DNA from: Mongoliimonas terrestris
Lineage (GTDB): Bacteria > Pseudomonadota > Alphaproteobacteria > Rhizobiales > Pleomorphomonadaceae
Direction: 5' to 3'
Length of the DNA: 64,000 nucleotides
Assembly (NCBI RefSeq): GCF_001927285.1
Contig: NZ_MSIG01000011.1
Span: 1-64,000 of the forward strand
In this document: positions 33,885 through 44,075 of the stretch, piece after piece
Layout: each line of letters begins with the position of its first letter
Position numbering within the stretch: the first letter of the stretch is position 1
Made by a program: the position numbers and the translations under genes
Notes under the pieces: generated by a model
Told to the model about the DNA's origin: nothing
Database searches by the model: none
What the model saw: the letters and a program-made list of their open reading frames with translations, nothing else

Positions 33885-33983
33885 CGTCACCCCGGCGAAA
33901 GCCGGGGCCCAGCCGACGAGGGGCGATTTGCGCCGGCGCGTGGGCGGCGCAGCCGGTTGGATCCCGGCGTTCGCCGGGATGAC
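33885..33983. repeat. REP-like palindromic element
   Basis: Two 27-bp arms face each other over 99 bp: CGTCACCCCGGCGAAAGCCG at the left and the near reverse complement GGATCCCGGCGTTCGCCGGG at the right. Each arm is itself a hairpin (CCCCGGCgaaaGCCGGGG and ATCCCGGCgttcGCCGGGAT). Elements of this type are widespread in proteobacterial intergenic DNA and are often mistaken for short genes. Between xseA and the groEL tail no gene was found. Confidence 0.82.
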
Positions 33984-34076
33984 GGCCAGGCGATATGGCA
34001 TGACGGTTAAGGGAACGAGCCGCGCAAAGGAAAAGGGCGAGCCTTGCGGCCCGCCCCTCTCTTCGACCACTGACGA

Positions 34077-34166
34077 TATGGACTTCTTAGAAGTCCATGC
34101 CGCCGGTTCAAGCCGGCTGCTGCCGACTTGAACCCTTCCGTGAGTATGGGTGGCTTTATGGACTTC

Positions 34167-34184
<18 letters not shown>
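34077..34184 (-). repeat. Duplicated groEL 3' end
   Basis: The 28 bp at 34157-34184 hold the last codons and stop of groEL (GGMDF-stop). An exact copy stands at 34077-34104, 80 bp downstream on the transcript. Both copies include a 10-bp inverted repeat around the stop codon. Between them lies a hairpin (34105-34112 with 34127-34134, extended by 4 more pairs) without a T-run. Probably these pieces form the end of the groESL transcript. Confidence 0.8.
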
Positions 34185-35801
<1,617 letters not shown>

Positions 35802-35852
35802 GTCGTTGATCCTGAAATGAGAGTGTTGTCCGAAACGGGTGTCAGTCGGCGT

Positions 35853-36140
35853 TTAGCCGACGATGCCCAGGATGTCGGATTCCTTCATGATCAGGAGATC
35901 CTGACCATCGATCTTGACTTCGGTGCCCGACCACTTGCCGAACAGAATCTTGTCGCCGGCCTTCACGTCGAGGGCATTGACCTTGCCGCTCTCGTCCCGG
36001 GCGCCGGGGCCGACAGCGACGATCTCGCCCTGCTGCGGCTTCTCCTTGGCGGTGTCCGGGATGATGATGCCACCGGCCGTCTTCTCCTCGGACTCGAGCC
36101 GGCGGACGACGACGCGGTCGTGCAGCGGACGGAAGTTCAT
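35853..36140 (-). CDS. groES: 10-kDa co-chaperonin GroES
   Basis: This 95-residue protein is the lid of the GroEL cage. It begins MNFRPLHDRVVVRRLESEEK, contains the mobile loop EEKTAGGIIIPDTAKEKPQ and ends MKESDILGIVG, all typical. GAGGAGCG lies before the ATG at 36140; the longer frame to 36209 overlaps the operator and was discarded. It heads the groESL operon, controlled by the CIRCE element 63 bp upstream, so HrcA repression and heat induction are expected. Confidence 0.98.
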   Translation of the reverse strand: MNFRPLHDRVVVRRLESEEKTAGGIIIPDTAKEKPQQGEIVAVGPGARDESGKVNALDVKAGDKILFGKWSGTEVKIDGQDLLIMKESDILGIVG

Positions 36141-36202
36141 GGGCAGTCGCTCCTCTAGATCTTCGGCGCCCCGGGCGGGTCGCCGGTCAGATGGGTGTGC
36201 TG

Positions 36203-36229
36203 TTAGCACTCCCTCATGGTGAGTGCTAC
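36203..36229. promoter_or_regulatory. CIRCE operator of groESL
   Basis: TTAGCACTC (36203-36211), nine bases, GAGTGCTAC (36221-36229). This matches the CIRCE consensus TTAGCACTC-N9-GAGTGCTAA at all but the last base. HrcA binds CIRCE and represses chaperonin genes until heat shock. hrcA itself is not in the window. Confidence 0.92.
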
Positions 36230-36312
36230 AGGCGTGCCTGAGATAGGCGGGGCGGCTTCGGCTGTCAATGGGGGGACGAGGCGGGACATGCGACGCGCGA
36301 GAGGCGCGCGGG

Positions 36313-37179
36313 TCAGGCGGGCCGGCGGAAGACCATCAGGCAGGCGCCGACGATGAGGGCGGCGCCGAGAAAGGTCCAGAGCGTCGGGAACTCGCCGAAG
36401 AAGACGGCGCCGAACACGCCGGCCCAGAGGAAGCCCGTGTATTCGATCGGCGCCAGCCGGGCGGTGGGTGCGTGCGCATAGGCCCAGGCGAAGGCGAGGT
36501 GGCCGGCGGTGCCGAGCGCGCCGATGACGGCGAACAGGAGGAGGGCGTCCGGTTCGGGCGGTGTCCAGACGATGAGGGCGATCGGCAGAGAGAAGAGGGC
36601 CGCGCTGGCATTCTGGGCAAGCACCAGCGCGAGCACCGTGTCGCGGCCGCTGTCCTTGCGGGTCATCACCATGGCGATGGCGTAGGTGACCGAACAGGCG
36701 ATGCCGGTGACGTAGCCGAGCGGATCGCCGCCGACCGCCTCGCCGCCGGAAAGACGCCCGACCAGCATGACCACCACGCCGAGGAAGCCGATGGAGATGG
36801 CGAGCCAGGCGCTCGGCGGAACCGCCTCCTTGAGGAGGACGCGGGCGGCGAACACCATGAAGAAGGGCGCGGTGAAGCTCACCGCTACCGCCTCGGCGAG
36901 CGGCAGCAGAGTGAGCGTCTTGAAGAACAGGAAGGCAGTGGAGAGGATGAAAAGCGCGCGCACGGCGGCCCGCTGGAAGGTGCCGACGGTCGGCCGGCCT
37001 GCCGCCGGCAGCAGCATGAGCAGGCCGAGGGCGACGAACCCGGCGAGGTAGCGCAGGAACACCACCTGCCCGGTGGGGTGGGCAAGGCTCACCGCCTTGA
37101 TGGCCGCGTCCATGGTGGAAAGGACGGCGACGGCGAAGACGGCTGCCATGACGGGTAGCGGCGAGGCGAGGGTCTTCAC
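36313..37179 (-). CDS. DMT-superfamily transporter (EamA)
   Basis: This 288-residue membrane protein has about ten hydrophobic helices in two EamA repeats (AAVFAVAVLSTMDAAIKAV near the start; PIEYTGFLWAGVFGAVFFGE in the second). Such proteins export amino acids or other metabolites, but no substrate can be read. The start is a GTG at 37179 whose TG overlaps the TGA of the upstream GNAT gene, which signals coupled translation; the frame itself continues to 37311. The pairing with an acetyltransferase could mean export of an acetylated product, which is only inference. Confidence 0.88.
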   Translation of the reverse strand: MKTLASPLPVMAAVFAVAVLSTMDAAIKAVSLAHPTGQVVFLRYLAGFVALGLLMLLPAAGRPTVGTFQRAAVRALFILSTAFLFFKTLTLLPLAEAVAVSFTAPFFMVFAARVLLKEAVPPSAWLAISIGFLGVVVMLVGRLSGGEAVGGDPLGYVTGIACSVTYAIAMVMTRKDSGRDTVLALVLAQNASAALFSLPIALIVWTPPEPDALLLFAVIGALGTAGHLAFAWAYAHAPTARLAPIEYTGFLWAGVFGAVFFGEFPTLWTFLGAALIVGACLMVFRRPA

Positions 37180-37673
37180 GGGTCGATCACCCGGACGTAG
37201 GCGTATTCCCAGGCCGCGGTGGCGTCGGCCAGGAAGCGGACGACGGGCTGGCGGGTGAAGCCGAGCTTCTCGTAGAAGCGGTGGCCGCGGGTGAAGCGCG
37301 TGTCGGTCCAAAGGCGAAGGCTTGTGGCGCCCTCGTGCCGTGCCCAGTCGACCGCCGTGTCGAACAGGCGACGGGCGTGTCCGCCGCCGCGCAGATCAGC
37401 CGAGAGATAGACCTTGAAGAGCTCGAACCGGTTGTCGCCGTCAGCCGGCGTGATGGCCGTGGAGCCCAGAACCGTGCCGGCGCTGTCGACCAGGACGAGA
37501 AGCCGACCGCCCTTCGACCGATAGTGGCTGGCCGGCGCCTGCAGTTCCGGGAACTCGGCCAGCACGAAGGGGCAGCCAGGATACTCGTCGAAGACGGAGC
37601 GGATCAGCGCCGCGATGGCCGGACCGTCTGCGTCGACGGCATCGCGGATCACAAGGTCGGACAAGAGGGGCAC
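37176..37673 (-). CDS. GNAT-family N-acetyltransferase
   Basis: This 165-residue enzyme has a GNAT fold with FELFKVYLSADLRGGGHARRL (acetyl-CoA site, near residues 84-104) and the helper stretch LRLWTDTRFTRGHRFYEKLGF. The substrate is unknown. It is the first gene of a pair with a DMT-type exporter, with a GTGA overlap between them. Confidence 0.88.
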   Translation of the reverse strand: MPLLSDLVIRDAVDADGPAIAALIRSVFDEYPGCPFVLAEFPELQAPASHYRSKGGRLLVLVDSAGTVLGSTAITPADGDNRFELFKVYLSADLRGGGHARRLFDTAVDWARHEGATSLRLWTDTRFTRGHRFYEKLGFTRQPVVRFLADATAAWEYAYVRVIDP

Positions 37674-37768
37674 ATCCGGACGGAGAAGCGTGCCGATGCT
37701 CTACAGGATCCGCCGTCCGGCGCCAAGCCGTCCCGCACGCCCGGACGGCGTGCGGCAGACGGCCTCGG

Positions 37769-37993
37769 TCAGATGCGGAACGAGCGGCGAAGCGACAGGC
37801 TCCAGCGGCGGCCGGTGCCGAGCGGCGCCTTGCCGTCGAACGCGGGCTTCATGGCGGACGCGGGGTGCATCTCGTAGGGACGCGCGTCCCGCGGCTCGTC
37901 GTCCGGGACCGGGGACCGGTCCAAGGTGTCGTTGTGCAGCATCACGAGGCCGCGGGCGTCCTTCAGGATGATGGATCCGGCGTTGATGGTCAT
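37769..37993 (-). CDS. Small protein of unknown function
   Basis: A frame of 74 codons starts at an ATG with GAGGGGATC at good distance (37993) and codes for MTINAGSIILKDARGLVML followed by a charged middle and a basic end (GTGRRWSLSLRRSFRI). The frame stays open upstream to 38464 but without a site. I do not recognise a family. The gap to the next gene (37994-38285, 292 bp) shows nothing more. Confidence 0.45.
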   Translation of the reverse strand: MTINAGSIILKDARGLVMLHNDTLDRSPVPDDEPRDARPYEMHPASAMKPAFDGKAPLGTGRRWSLSLRRSFRI

Positions 37994-38285
37994 GGCGATC
38001 CCCTCGGGTGGTGGCCGCCGAACCGTGTGCCGGCTGGCCTGCTCATGTCCCGATTGGGCGCGGAAAGGGTTAAGGAAGTCCGACCCCGCGCCCGATCCCG
38101 CCCCGTGGCCGAGGTCGGGGAAGACGATTCTCTGCCGCCAAGTGTCTACGAGCCCGGCGATTTGCCGACCCGAAACAGGGGGATCATGCGGTTCGTGCAA
38201 ATCAGCTATGCAGGATGAATCATCCAAGCCGTCAGGCGCGAAACCGCACGGCCGTGATGCGCCGCCCGGGCGACGCGGCGGCCCG

Positions 38286-38882
38286 TCAGGGCGCGGGCGT
38301 TTCGACCTTGAAGGGCAGTTCGAAGCTGCCGACCTTGTCGGAGTTCTTGTCGCGCAGGCGCGTGAGGAGGATGTAGTCGCCGGGCCGCAGGCCCTGGAAA
38401 TTGTAGGTGATGAACACCTGGAATTCCTTGTTCCGGCGCCGTGTGGTGAGGCCCGGTTCCGCAAACCCGGTCTGCGCGTGCAGGATCTGGCCCTTCGGCG
38501 TGCGCAGCTCGAAATCGGCGGTGAAGCCGATGCTGAAGGACTCGCCCGCGCTGCCGTAGCCGTACCCGAACGGCTCCGAGTAGACGTGGAGGTCCTCGTC
38601 GGGACGGAAGACGGCGTTGGGCCGGGCCGTGTACATGCCGAAGCCGGCGGGCCGCTCGGTGACGAACAGCGCTTCGGAAAAGCCGAGCGGCGCCTTGTCC
38701 CAAGCGGCGTTGAACGCGGCTTCCATTTCGGCGAGCGCCTGCACGGGCTTGTTGTCGCGAAGGAGCGTTTCGGCCTGCGTGGCCCGATCGACCAGTTCGC
38801 CGGCCCCGGCGGTCACCGCGACGAGCGGCAGGAGAAGGCTGGCGGCGACGGCGATACCACGGACAAGGCCGAAGACGGACAT
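38286..38882 (-). CDS. Exported protein of unknown function
   Basis: This 198-residue protein begins with a signal peptide (MSVFGLVRGIAVAASLLLPL, ending AGAGE). The mature part has an N-terminal helical stretch (TQAETLLRDNKPVQALAEME) and then a beta-rich domain with VFRPDEDLHVYSEPFGYGYG and FITYNFQGLRPGDYILLTRLRD, read in parts. It resembles an immunoglobulin-like or lipocalin-like fold, but I cannot assign a family. The start at 38882 was chosen because the signal peptide begins there. Confidence 0.68.
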   Translation of the reverse strand: MSVFGLVRGIAVAASLLLPLVAVTAGAGELVDRATQAETLLRDNKPVQALAEMEAAFNAAWDKAPLGFSEALFVTERPAGFGMYTARPNAVFRPDEDLHVYSEPFGYGYGSAGESFSIGFTADFELRTPKGQILHAQTGFAEPGLTTRRRNKEFQVFITYNFQGLRPGDYILLTRLRDKNSDKVGSFELPFKVETPAP

Positions 38883-39117
38883 GGGACGACGGGTCCTCGC
38901 GGCGAACGGACCGGCGCTCTTGGCTGCGCGGCGCTCTGGAACGTGACGGGTGGGAAGGCTGGCGGCCTGTTCGGGCGTACGAACAAGGCACAAGCCACCG
39001 CTGTCCGGCCGGGGGCGACCAGAGGGCGGCGTCGCATCTTACCCATTGCAGTCGATGCCACAAGCCCTTGCGCGAACGCCGGCGCAGTCCGCTCGGTAGT
39101 TTTTCGCGGCCCGTCGC
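38883..39117. other. Intergenic region without recognised gene
   Basis: These 235 bp follow the NtrC-like gene and precede the exported protein gene on the minus strand. No hairpin with a T-run and no gene were seen. Confidence 0.4.
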
Positions 39118-40455
39118 TCAGGCGCAGTCGGCGGCCGGCCAGCGTTCGCCCTCGCCGAGCGGCAGGCGGCGCTTGCGGTAGATGGTGGACGGGCTGATCT
39201 CCAGCGCCGCGGCGGCCCGGGCGATGTTGCCGTTGAAGGCCGAGATGGCCGCCTCGATGATGCGGGCCTCCTCCATCCAGAGCGGCCGCACCACCAGGGG
39301 CGCACTGGCGCGGGCGGCCCGTGCGGTCGCAAAGGTGAGGAGCAGGGGCTCGATCATGTCGGCGGTGACGATGGCGCCGTCGTGGAAGGTGGCGAGCCGT
39401 TCGCAGAAGTTCCGCAACTCGCGCACGTTGCCCGGCCAGTCGTGGGCGGTGAGCAGGCGCTCCGCCGCCGGGGCGAGGCGGGGTGGCCTTATGCCGGCCT
39501 CGCGGGCGGCCGCGCGCAGGAACTCGTCGCAAAGGGCGGGGATGTCGTCGCCGCGCTCGGAAAGCGGCGGCATGCGGATCGGCAGCACCGCCAGCCGGAA
39601 ATAGAGATCCGCCCTGAGGCCGTCCTCGCCGGAAACGGTTTCCGGCGGCCGGTTCGTGGTGGCGATAATGCGCGGCGACACCTTGCGCCGGTCGAGGCCG
39701 CCGCCGACTTCGCCGCTGTCGAGGAGACGGAGGAGCAGCGCCTGCACGCCGTCCGGCAATCGCCCGACCTCGTCGAGCACCAGGGTGCCGCCGTCGGCGC
39801 GGTCGAAGGCGCCGCCGGGCGCGGCCAGTTCACCGAGGAGTTCGGTGCGGTCGGCGCCGGCGCAATCCACCAGCACCAGGGGGCCGGAGCGGCGGCGCGA
39901 GCGGGCGTGGACCGCCCGGGCGATCAGGCTCTTGCCGGTGCCGCTGTCGCCGATGATGAAGACCGGCGCGGCGGCGGGGGCGATCCGGGCGATCTGGTCG
40001 ATGAGCGCCCGCATGGCCGGGCTGTGGCTGACGATCTCGTCCGCCGCCTCCAGGTGCGGCAGGGCGACGGCGGCGAAGTGCCGTTCGATCCGCCGGGCGA
40101 AGGCGAGGCCGTCCACCGGCTTCTCCAGGAAATCCGCTGCGCCGGCCTGCACGGTGGCGACCGCGTCGCGCACGTCGGCGGCGGGACCGACCGCGTAGAC
40201 GACGGTGTTGGGAGCCCGTCGGATCAACTCCGCGAAGGCGGGAAGACCGCCGACCGTGGCGACATCCGCCGCCATGGCGTCGAACGTGCGCTCGCTCACC
40301 ATCGCGCGGACGGCGGCGGCTTCGGCAGCCTCGACGATCATCAGGGGACGGGCGATCCGGGTTTCCAGGCCGGCGCGCAAAAGCGCGCGAGCGGCCGGAT
40401 CGGCATCGGCAATAAGAAGGCGTAGCGCCGACGAAAGACGCAGTGCGGCACCCAT
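39118..40455 (-). CDS. NtrC-like response regulator lacking the GAFTGA loop
   Basis: This 445-residue protein has a receiver-like domain (residues 10-125) with acidic pocket D17/D19, candidate phospho-site D64 and K112 in EKPVD. An AAA+ ATPase follows with Walker A GDSGTGKS and Walker B GGTLVLDE, then arginine-finger region LRADLYFRL and a Fis-type helix-turn-helix end (FNGNIARAAAALEISPSTIY). Between LLGEL and the Walker B stretch only AAPGGAFDRAD remains; the GAFTGA loop that touches sigma-54 is missing. So it is built like a sigma-54 activator but probably does not use sigma-54, as is known for TyrR and Rhodobacter NtrC. No kinase gene is adjacent. Confidence 0.85.
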   Translation of the reverse strand: MGAALRLSSALRLLIADADPAARALLRAGLETRIARPLMIVEAAEAAAVRAMVSERTFDAMAADVATVGGLPAFAELIRRAPNTVVYAVGPAADVRDAVATVQAGAADFLEKPVDGLAFARRIERHFAAVALPHLEAADEIVSHSPAMRALIDQIARIAPAAAPVFIIGDSGTGKSLIARAVHARSRRRSGPLVLVDCAGADRTELLGELAAPGGAFDRADGGTLVLDEVGRLPDGVQALLLRLLDSGEVGGGLDRRKVSPRIIATTNRPPETVSGEDGLRADLYFRLAVLPIRMPPLSERGDDIPALCDEFLRAAAREAGIRPPRLAPAAERLLTAHDWPGNVRELRNFCERLATFHDGAIVTADMIEPLLLTFATARAARASAPLVVRPLWMEEARIIEAAISAFNGNIARAAAALEISPSTIYRKRRLPLGEGERWPAADCA

Positions 40456-40545
40456 GAGGCGGCAATCCTTGCGATCCTGACGCGCGGATTCTTCCGCGCG
40501 CTCGCATTCTCGCCGCCACACGGTAAAAAAACGGTTCCCAGATTC

Positions 40546-40607
40546 AATCCATGCGTGAGGCATGGATTTTGAGAACGAAAGCGGCCCAAAAGGAGGCGTC
40601 GGGCCGC
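40546..40607 (-). terminator. Hairpins after copZ, terminator candidate
   Basis: On the minus strand a 7-bp stem GCGGCCC/GGGCCGC (40581-40587 with 40601-40607) is followed by TTTCGTTCTC. A second perfect 9-bp stem AATCCATGC/GCATGGATT lies at 40546-40568. The T-rich part suits a rho-independent end of the copZ transcript; the second stem may belong to the promoter of the regulator gene. Confidence 0.5.
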
Positions 40608-40623
40608 CGGGCAGCGGAGCCGC

Positions 40624-40818
40624 TCAGGCGGCCACGTCGTAGCCAGCCGCCTCGATGGCGGACCGGAAGGCGTCCGCCGGCTTGGCGCTGTCGATGGCGA
40701 CGCGGCCCGCGTCCAGGTCCACCGTCACGGTGGCGGCCTCGTCGGTGCGCTTCACGGCCTTCTCCACGGCCTTGACGCAGCCGCCGCATGTCATGCCGTC
40801 GACCTTGAGCTCGATCAT
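40624..40818 (-). CDS. copZ: Heavy-metal-associated copper chaperone (CopZ-like)
   Basis: This 64-residue protein is a single HMA domain with the metal motif GMTCGGC (residues 8-14) and the ferredoxin-like pattern that ends AIEAAGYDVAA. It carries Cu(I) in the cytoplasm, usually to CopA. AAGGATG stands before the ATG at 40818; the ATG at 40827 is too near to it. No copA or cueR gene is adjacent. Confidence 0.9.
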   Translation of the reverse strand: MIELKVDGMTCGGCVKAVEKAVKRTDEAATVTVDLDAGRVAIDSAKPADAFRSAIEAAGYDVAA

Positions 40819-41057
40819 GGGTGTCATCCTTCGTGGCGCCGGCACATCCCGGCGCGGGTGTCTGCGATCCACGCAATGTGGGGCTTCCCGTTGCCGGAAG
40901 GTCAAGCCCGGCAAACGACGGACGGACGCGAAGGTTGATGCACCCGGGAAACACTCGGGGAGGACCGTGCCGGCGGGGTCGTTAACGGTCGCTTAGAGTT
41001 AATAAATCCCGCATCATTCCGGCTGATTCGAAGACTCGTACCCGGAGTGACGCGGCG
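40819..41057. other. Intergenic region between copZ and the EAL gene
   Basis: The gap separates two divergent genes and must hold both promoters. It contains the AT-rich stretch around 40985-41010 (GTTAATAAATCC) before the EAL gene. No CueR-type operator was recognised. Confidence 0.4.
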
Positions 41058-42662
41058 ATGAGCCGTATGTCGACGATCCTGATCGTCATCGCCATGGTGG
41101 TGACGGCGATTTCGCTCACCATCGTGCTGAACGTCCAGTTCGGTTTCACGCTCGGCCAGGCCGCCGTGCTGGGCCTTGCCGTGCTGTTCGGCCTCGCGCT
41201 CCTTCACGTGCACACCCAGCGCCGCAAGGACCGGGAATGGCTGGAGATGCGGATCCGCGAGATCTCCGCGGTGGCCGGGGACGTGAACAGCGAGATCGAC
41301 ACGGTCGCCTCCAGGCTCGCGCGCATGGAGAACAGCCTCGGCGAGCGGATCCGCGAGGAGAACGAGCCGCTGGCCGCCGAGGTTGAGGTGATCGGCCGGC
41401 TGATGAAGCAGGTGGCCGACGCGCTGGCCGAGGTCGAGACGCGCATGGAGCGACGCGTTGACGAGGTGTCCGCGCGGGTGGATCAGCCCCGGCTGCCGCC
41501 ACCGCAGGCGGCCGCCCAGGCCGTGCGGATGGCCCAACATTCGCAGGCTCAGGCCCTTCCGCCGTCGCCGGCGCATGGCCAGCCGCAGGGCGGTTTTGCA
41601 CCGCCGTCCCGTGCCGCGCGCCCGGACGTGGGACGCGCCGACGGCCAGGCGCCCGAGCCCTACCTCCATCCGCCCCAGGCCCCGTCCGCCCACCCGCAAT
41701 CCTATCAGGCGCCGCCCGTGATGCCGGCGGAGCCGCTGGTGCCGCGCGCCGAAGCGGCCGGGCTCAGCCACGGCCTCGGACCGATGCTCGCCGGCAGCGG
41801 CGCGCCGCCAGCGGCATCCGGGCAGGACGACAACGCGGCGCGGCTGCCGAGCCCGTTCGAGCGGGAGGTGGAGGCGCTGATCCGCGGCGAGCGGATCGAG
41901 GTGCATCTGCAGCCGATCGTCACCTTGCCCCAGCGCAAGGTGCGCTACTACGAGGTGTTCACGCGCCTGCGCGCCGCCGACGCCCGGCTGATCCCGGCGG
42001 CGGAGTTCCTGCCGGCGGCGGAGGCGCGCCGGGTGGTGTCGCGGCTCGACACCTTCCAGGTGATCCGCTCGTTCCAGATCCTGAAGCGGCTGACCCAGCG
42101 CAACCGCGACATCGGCATCTTCGTGAACCTCAGCGTCGCCTCGCTGATGGACGCCACCTTCTTCCGCGAGTTCCAGACCTTCCTGGTCCAGAACAAGGGG
42201 ATGGCCGACCTCGTCCAGTTCGAGTTCACCGAGCAGGCGGTGCGCGACCTCGGACCGCTGGAGATGGAAAGCCTCGCCGGCCTTGCCGATTACGGCTACC
42301 GCTTCTCGCTGGACAATCTGGTGGACACCCGTCTCGATCTGCAGCGCCTGCACGAGATCGGCTTCCGGACCATCAAGATCGCCGCCGACCGGCTCCTCGG
42401 CCGGGCGCCGTTCGTGGCCGGCGACATCCACCCGGCCGACCTTTCCGGCCACCTGGGGCGCGCCGGCTACACCCTTGTGGTGGACCGGATCGAGCAGGAG
42501 ACCCAGGTGGTCGACCTCCTCGACTACGAGGTGAAGTTCGCCCAGGGCAACCTCTTCTCCGCCCCCCGCCAGGTGCGCCCGGAGATCCTCGGGCAGGCGG
42601 CCGGACCGGCCGCGGGCCAGGGCGGACCGGTGCGCGCCGGTTCCAAGGCGGGTGGCCGCTGA
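41058..42662 (+). CDS. TipF-like membrane protein with degenerate EAL domain
   Basis: This 534-residue protein has two N-terminal hydrophobic helices (residues 5-25 and 32-50), a coiled coil (about residues 53-140), a proline/glutamine-rich linker, and a C-terminal EAL-type domain (about 270-510). The EAL motif reads EVF, the DDFG loop reads DNLVD and the catalytic lysine region reads IKIAAD, so c-di-GMP hydrolysis is unlikely. This order of parts matches Caulobacter TipF, a c-di-GMP-binding organiser of the flagellar pole. The assignment is by layout and not by sequence search. No flagellar genes are adjacent. Confidence 0.72.
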   Translation: MSRMSTILIVIAMVVTAISLTIVLNVQFGFTLGQAAVLGLAVLFGLALLHVHTQRRKDREWLEMRIREISAVAGDVNSEIDTVASRLARMENSLGERIREENEPLAAEVEVIGRLMKQVADALAEVETRMERRVDEVSARVDQPRLPPPQAAAQAVRMAQHSQAQALPPSPAHGQPQGGFAPPSRAARPDVGRADGQAPEPYLHPPQAPSAHPQSYQAPPVMPAEPLVPRAEAAGLSHGLGPMLAGSGAPPAASGQDDNAARLPSPFEREVEALIRGERIEVHLQPIVTLPQRKVRYYEVFTRLRAADARLIPAAEFLPAAEARRVVSRLDTFQVIRSFQILKRLTQRNRDIGIFVNLSVASLMDATFFREFQTFLVQNKGMADLVQFEFTEQAVRDLGPLEMESLAGLADYGYRFSLDNLVDTRLDLQRLHEIGFRTIKIAADRLLGRAPFVAGDIHPADLSGHLGRAGYTLVVDRIEQETQVVDLLDYEVKFAQGNLFSAPRQVRPEILGQAAGPAAGQGGPVRAGSKAGGR

Positions 42663-42692
42663 CCGCAGACCGGCGCGCTCCGCCTGCGGCGG

Positions 42693-44075
42693 TCAGCCCT
42701 CCGACGGCCCCACGGTGATCACCGTCAGCGGTCCGGAGAGGATCCGCTGGGCCGCGCGCTTCACGTCCTCGAGGGTCACGGCTTCCACCAGGGCGTTGCG
42801 GTTGGCGAAATAGTCGATCGGCAGGTCGTCGAGCTGCAGGCCGACGAGCTGCTGGGAGATCTTGCCGGACGAGTCGAACCGGAGCGCGTAGCTGCCGGTC
42901 AGGTAGGTCTTGGCGTCGGCGAGCTCCTGCTCGGTCGGCCCGTCCTCGGCCATGCGGCGGAACTCCTCGGTCATCAGCTCCACGGTCGCGGCGGTCTGCT
43001 CCGTGCGGGTGGAGGTGCCGGAGAGGAAGACGCCGGCATGCTCGTAGGTGGCGAGCGCGCTCCAGACCGAATAGGCGAGCCCGCGCTTCTCGCGCACCTC
43101 CTCGTAGAGCCGCGACGAGAAGGTGCCGCCGCCGAGGATGTGGTTCACCACGAAAGCCGCCATGAAGTCCGGGTCGTCGCGCTTGATGGCGGGCGTGCCG
43201 AAGCGGATGACGGTCTGCGGGCTGGGCAGGGCCTCGCTCAGGCGGTCGCCGGTGACGGGCGTCACCTCGGCCACGGGCGTCAGCTCGGCGGTCGCGGGAA
43301 GATGGCCGAAGGCCCGGTCCAGGAGCGGGCCGAGCTCCTCCGCGGTGATGTCTCCGACCACGCCGATGACCAGGTTGTCGCGGGCGAACTTGGTCTGGTG
43401 ATAGGCGACGAGGTCGTCGCGGGTGATGGCCCCGACCGTTTCCACCGTTCCCTCCACGGGGCGAGCGTAGGGGTGCCCGGGAAAGGTCGTCTCGGCAAAG
43501 AGACGGGACGCGATCGATTCCGCGTCGGTCTGGCGGCTGCGGATGCCGGCGATCACCTGGGTGCGGATGCGGTCGAGCGGCTCCGCGTCGAAGCGCGGGC
43601 TGGAGAGCGCCAAGGCCAGAAGGTCGAAGGCCGCCTCCTTGCGGGTGGAGAGCGTGCCGAGCGAGCCGGTGAAAGCGTCCCGGCTGGCGTCGAAGCCGAT
43701 CCGGACGGCCGTCTCCTCCAGGCGGCGCTTGAAGGCGTCCGCGTCGAGGTCGCCCGCGCCTTCGTCGAGAAGGCCGGACATCAGGTTGGCGAGGCCGGGC
43801 TTGGTCTGCGGATCCTGGGAGGAACCGCCGCGGAAGGCAAAATCCATGGCGACGAGCGGAACCGCGTCCTCGGAGACGAGCCAAGCCTTGATGCCGCCGG
43901 GGCTGACGACCTCCTGGACGGTGGCGGCGGCCTGGACGGGGACGGGCAGGGCGGCGACCACCAGGGCGAGGGCGCCGAGGGTGGCGGCGCGGATGCGGCC
44001 GGAAAGGGTGGGGATGGGCATCATGGGGTGCAACTGCCGTGTCGAATGGAAGGTCGGGAGGCGGGGAACGGTCAC
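42693..44075 (-). CDS. M16-family protein lacking the zinc site
   Basis: This 460-residue exported protein is an M16 peptidase homologue, but the HxxEH zinc motif is absent: the expected position reads GLANLMSGLLDEGAGD. The second-half Arg/Tyr pair region (REKRGLAYSVWSALATYEH) is kept. It is therefore the non-catalytic partner of the M16 protease encoded just upstream. The GTG at 44075 overlaps the TGA of that gene, so translation is coupled; a GGAAGAG lies before it. ATGs at 44024 and 44021 would start nearer to the signal peptide (IRAATLGALALVVAALP). Confidence 0.9.
   Translation of the reverse strand: MTVPRLPTFHSTRQLHPMMPIPTLSGRIRAATLGALALVVAALPVPVQAAATVQEVVSPGGIKAWLVSEDAVPLVAMDFAFRGGSSQDPQTKPGLANLMSGLLDEGAGDLDADAFKRRLEETAVRIGFDASRDAFTGSLGTLSTRKEAAFDLLALALSSPRFDAEPLDRIRTQVIAGIRSRQTDAESIASRLFAETTFPGHPYARPVEGTVETVGAITRDDLVAYHQTKFARDNLVIGVVGDITAEELGPLLDRAFGHLPATAELTPVAEVTPVTGDRLSEALPSPQTVIRFGTPAIKRDDPDFMAAFVVNHILGGGTFSSRLYEEVREKRGLAYSVWSALATYEHAGVFLSGTSTRTEQTAATVELMTEEFRRMAEDGPTEQELADAKTYLTGSYALRFDSSGKISQQLVGLQLDDLPIDYFANRNALVEAVTLEDVKRAAQRILSGPLTVITVGPSEG

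Noticed and set aside
33708..34070. 120-codon frame over the REP-like element
   Set aside because: Its VIPANAGIQ and PAFAGVT stretches are the translation of the palindrome, a common annotation artefact.
36141..36209. Longer GroES starting at 36209
   Set aside because: The start would lie within the CIRCE operator; the conserved protein begins at 36140 behind a good ribosome site.
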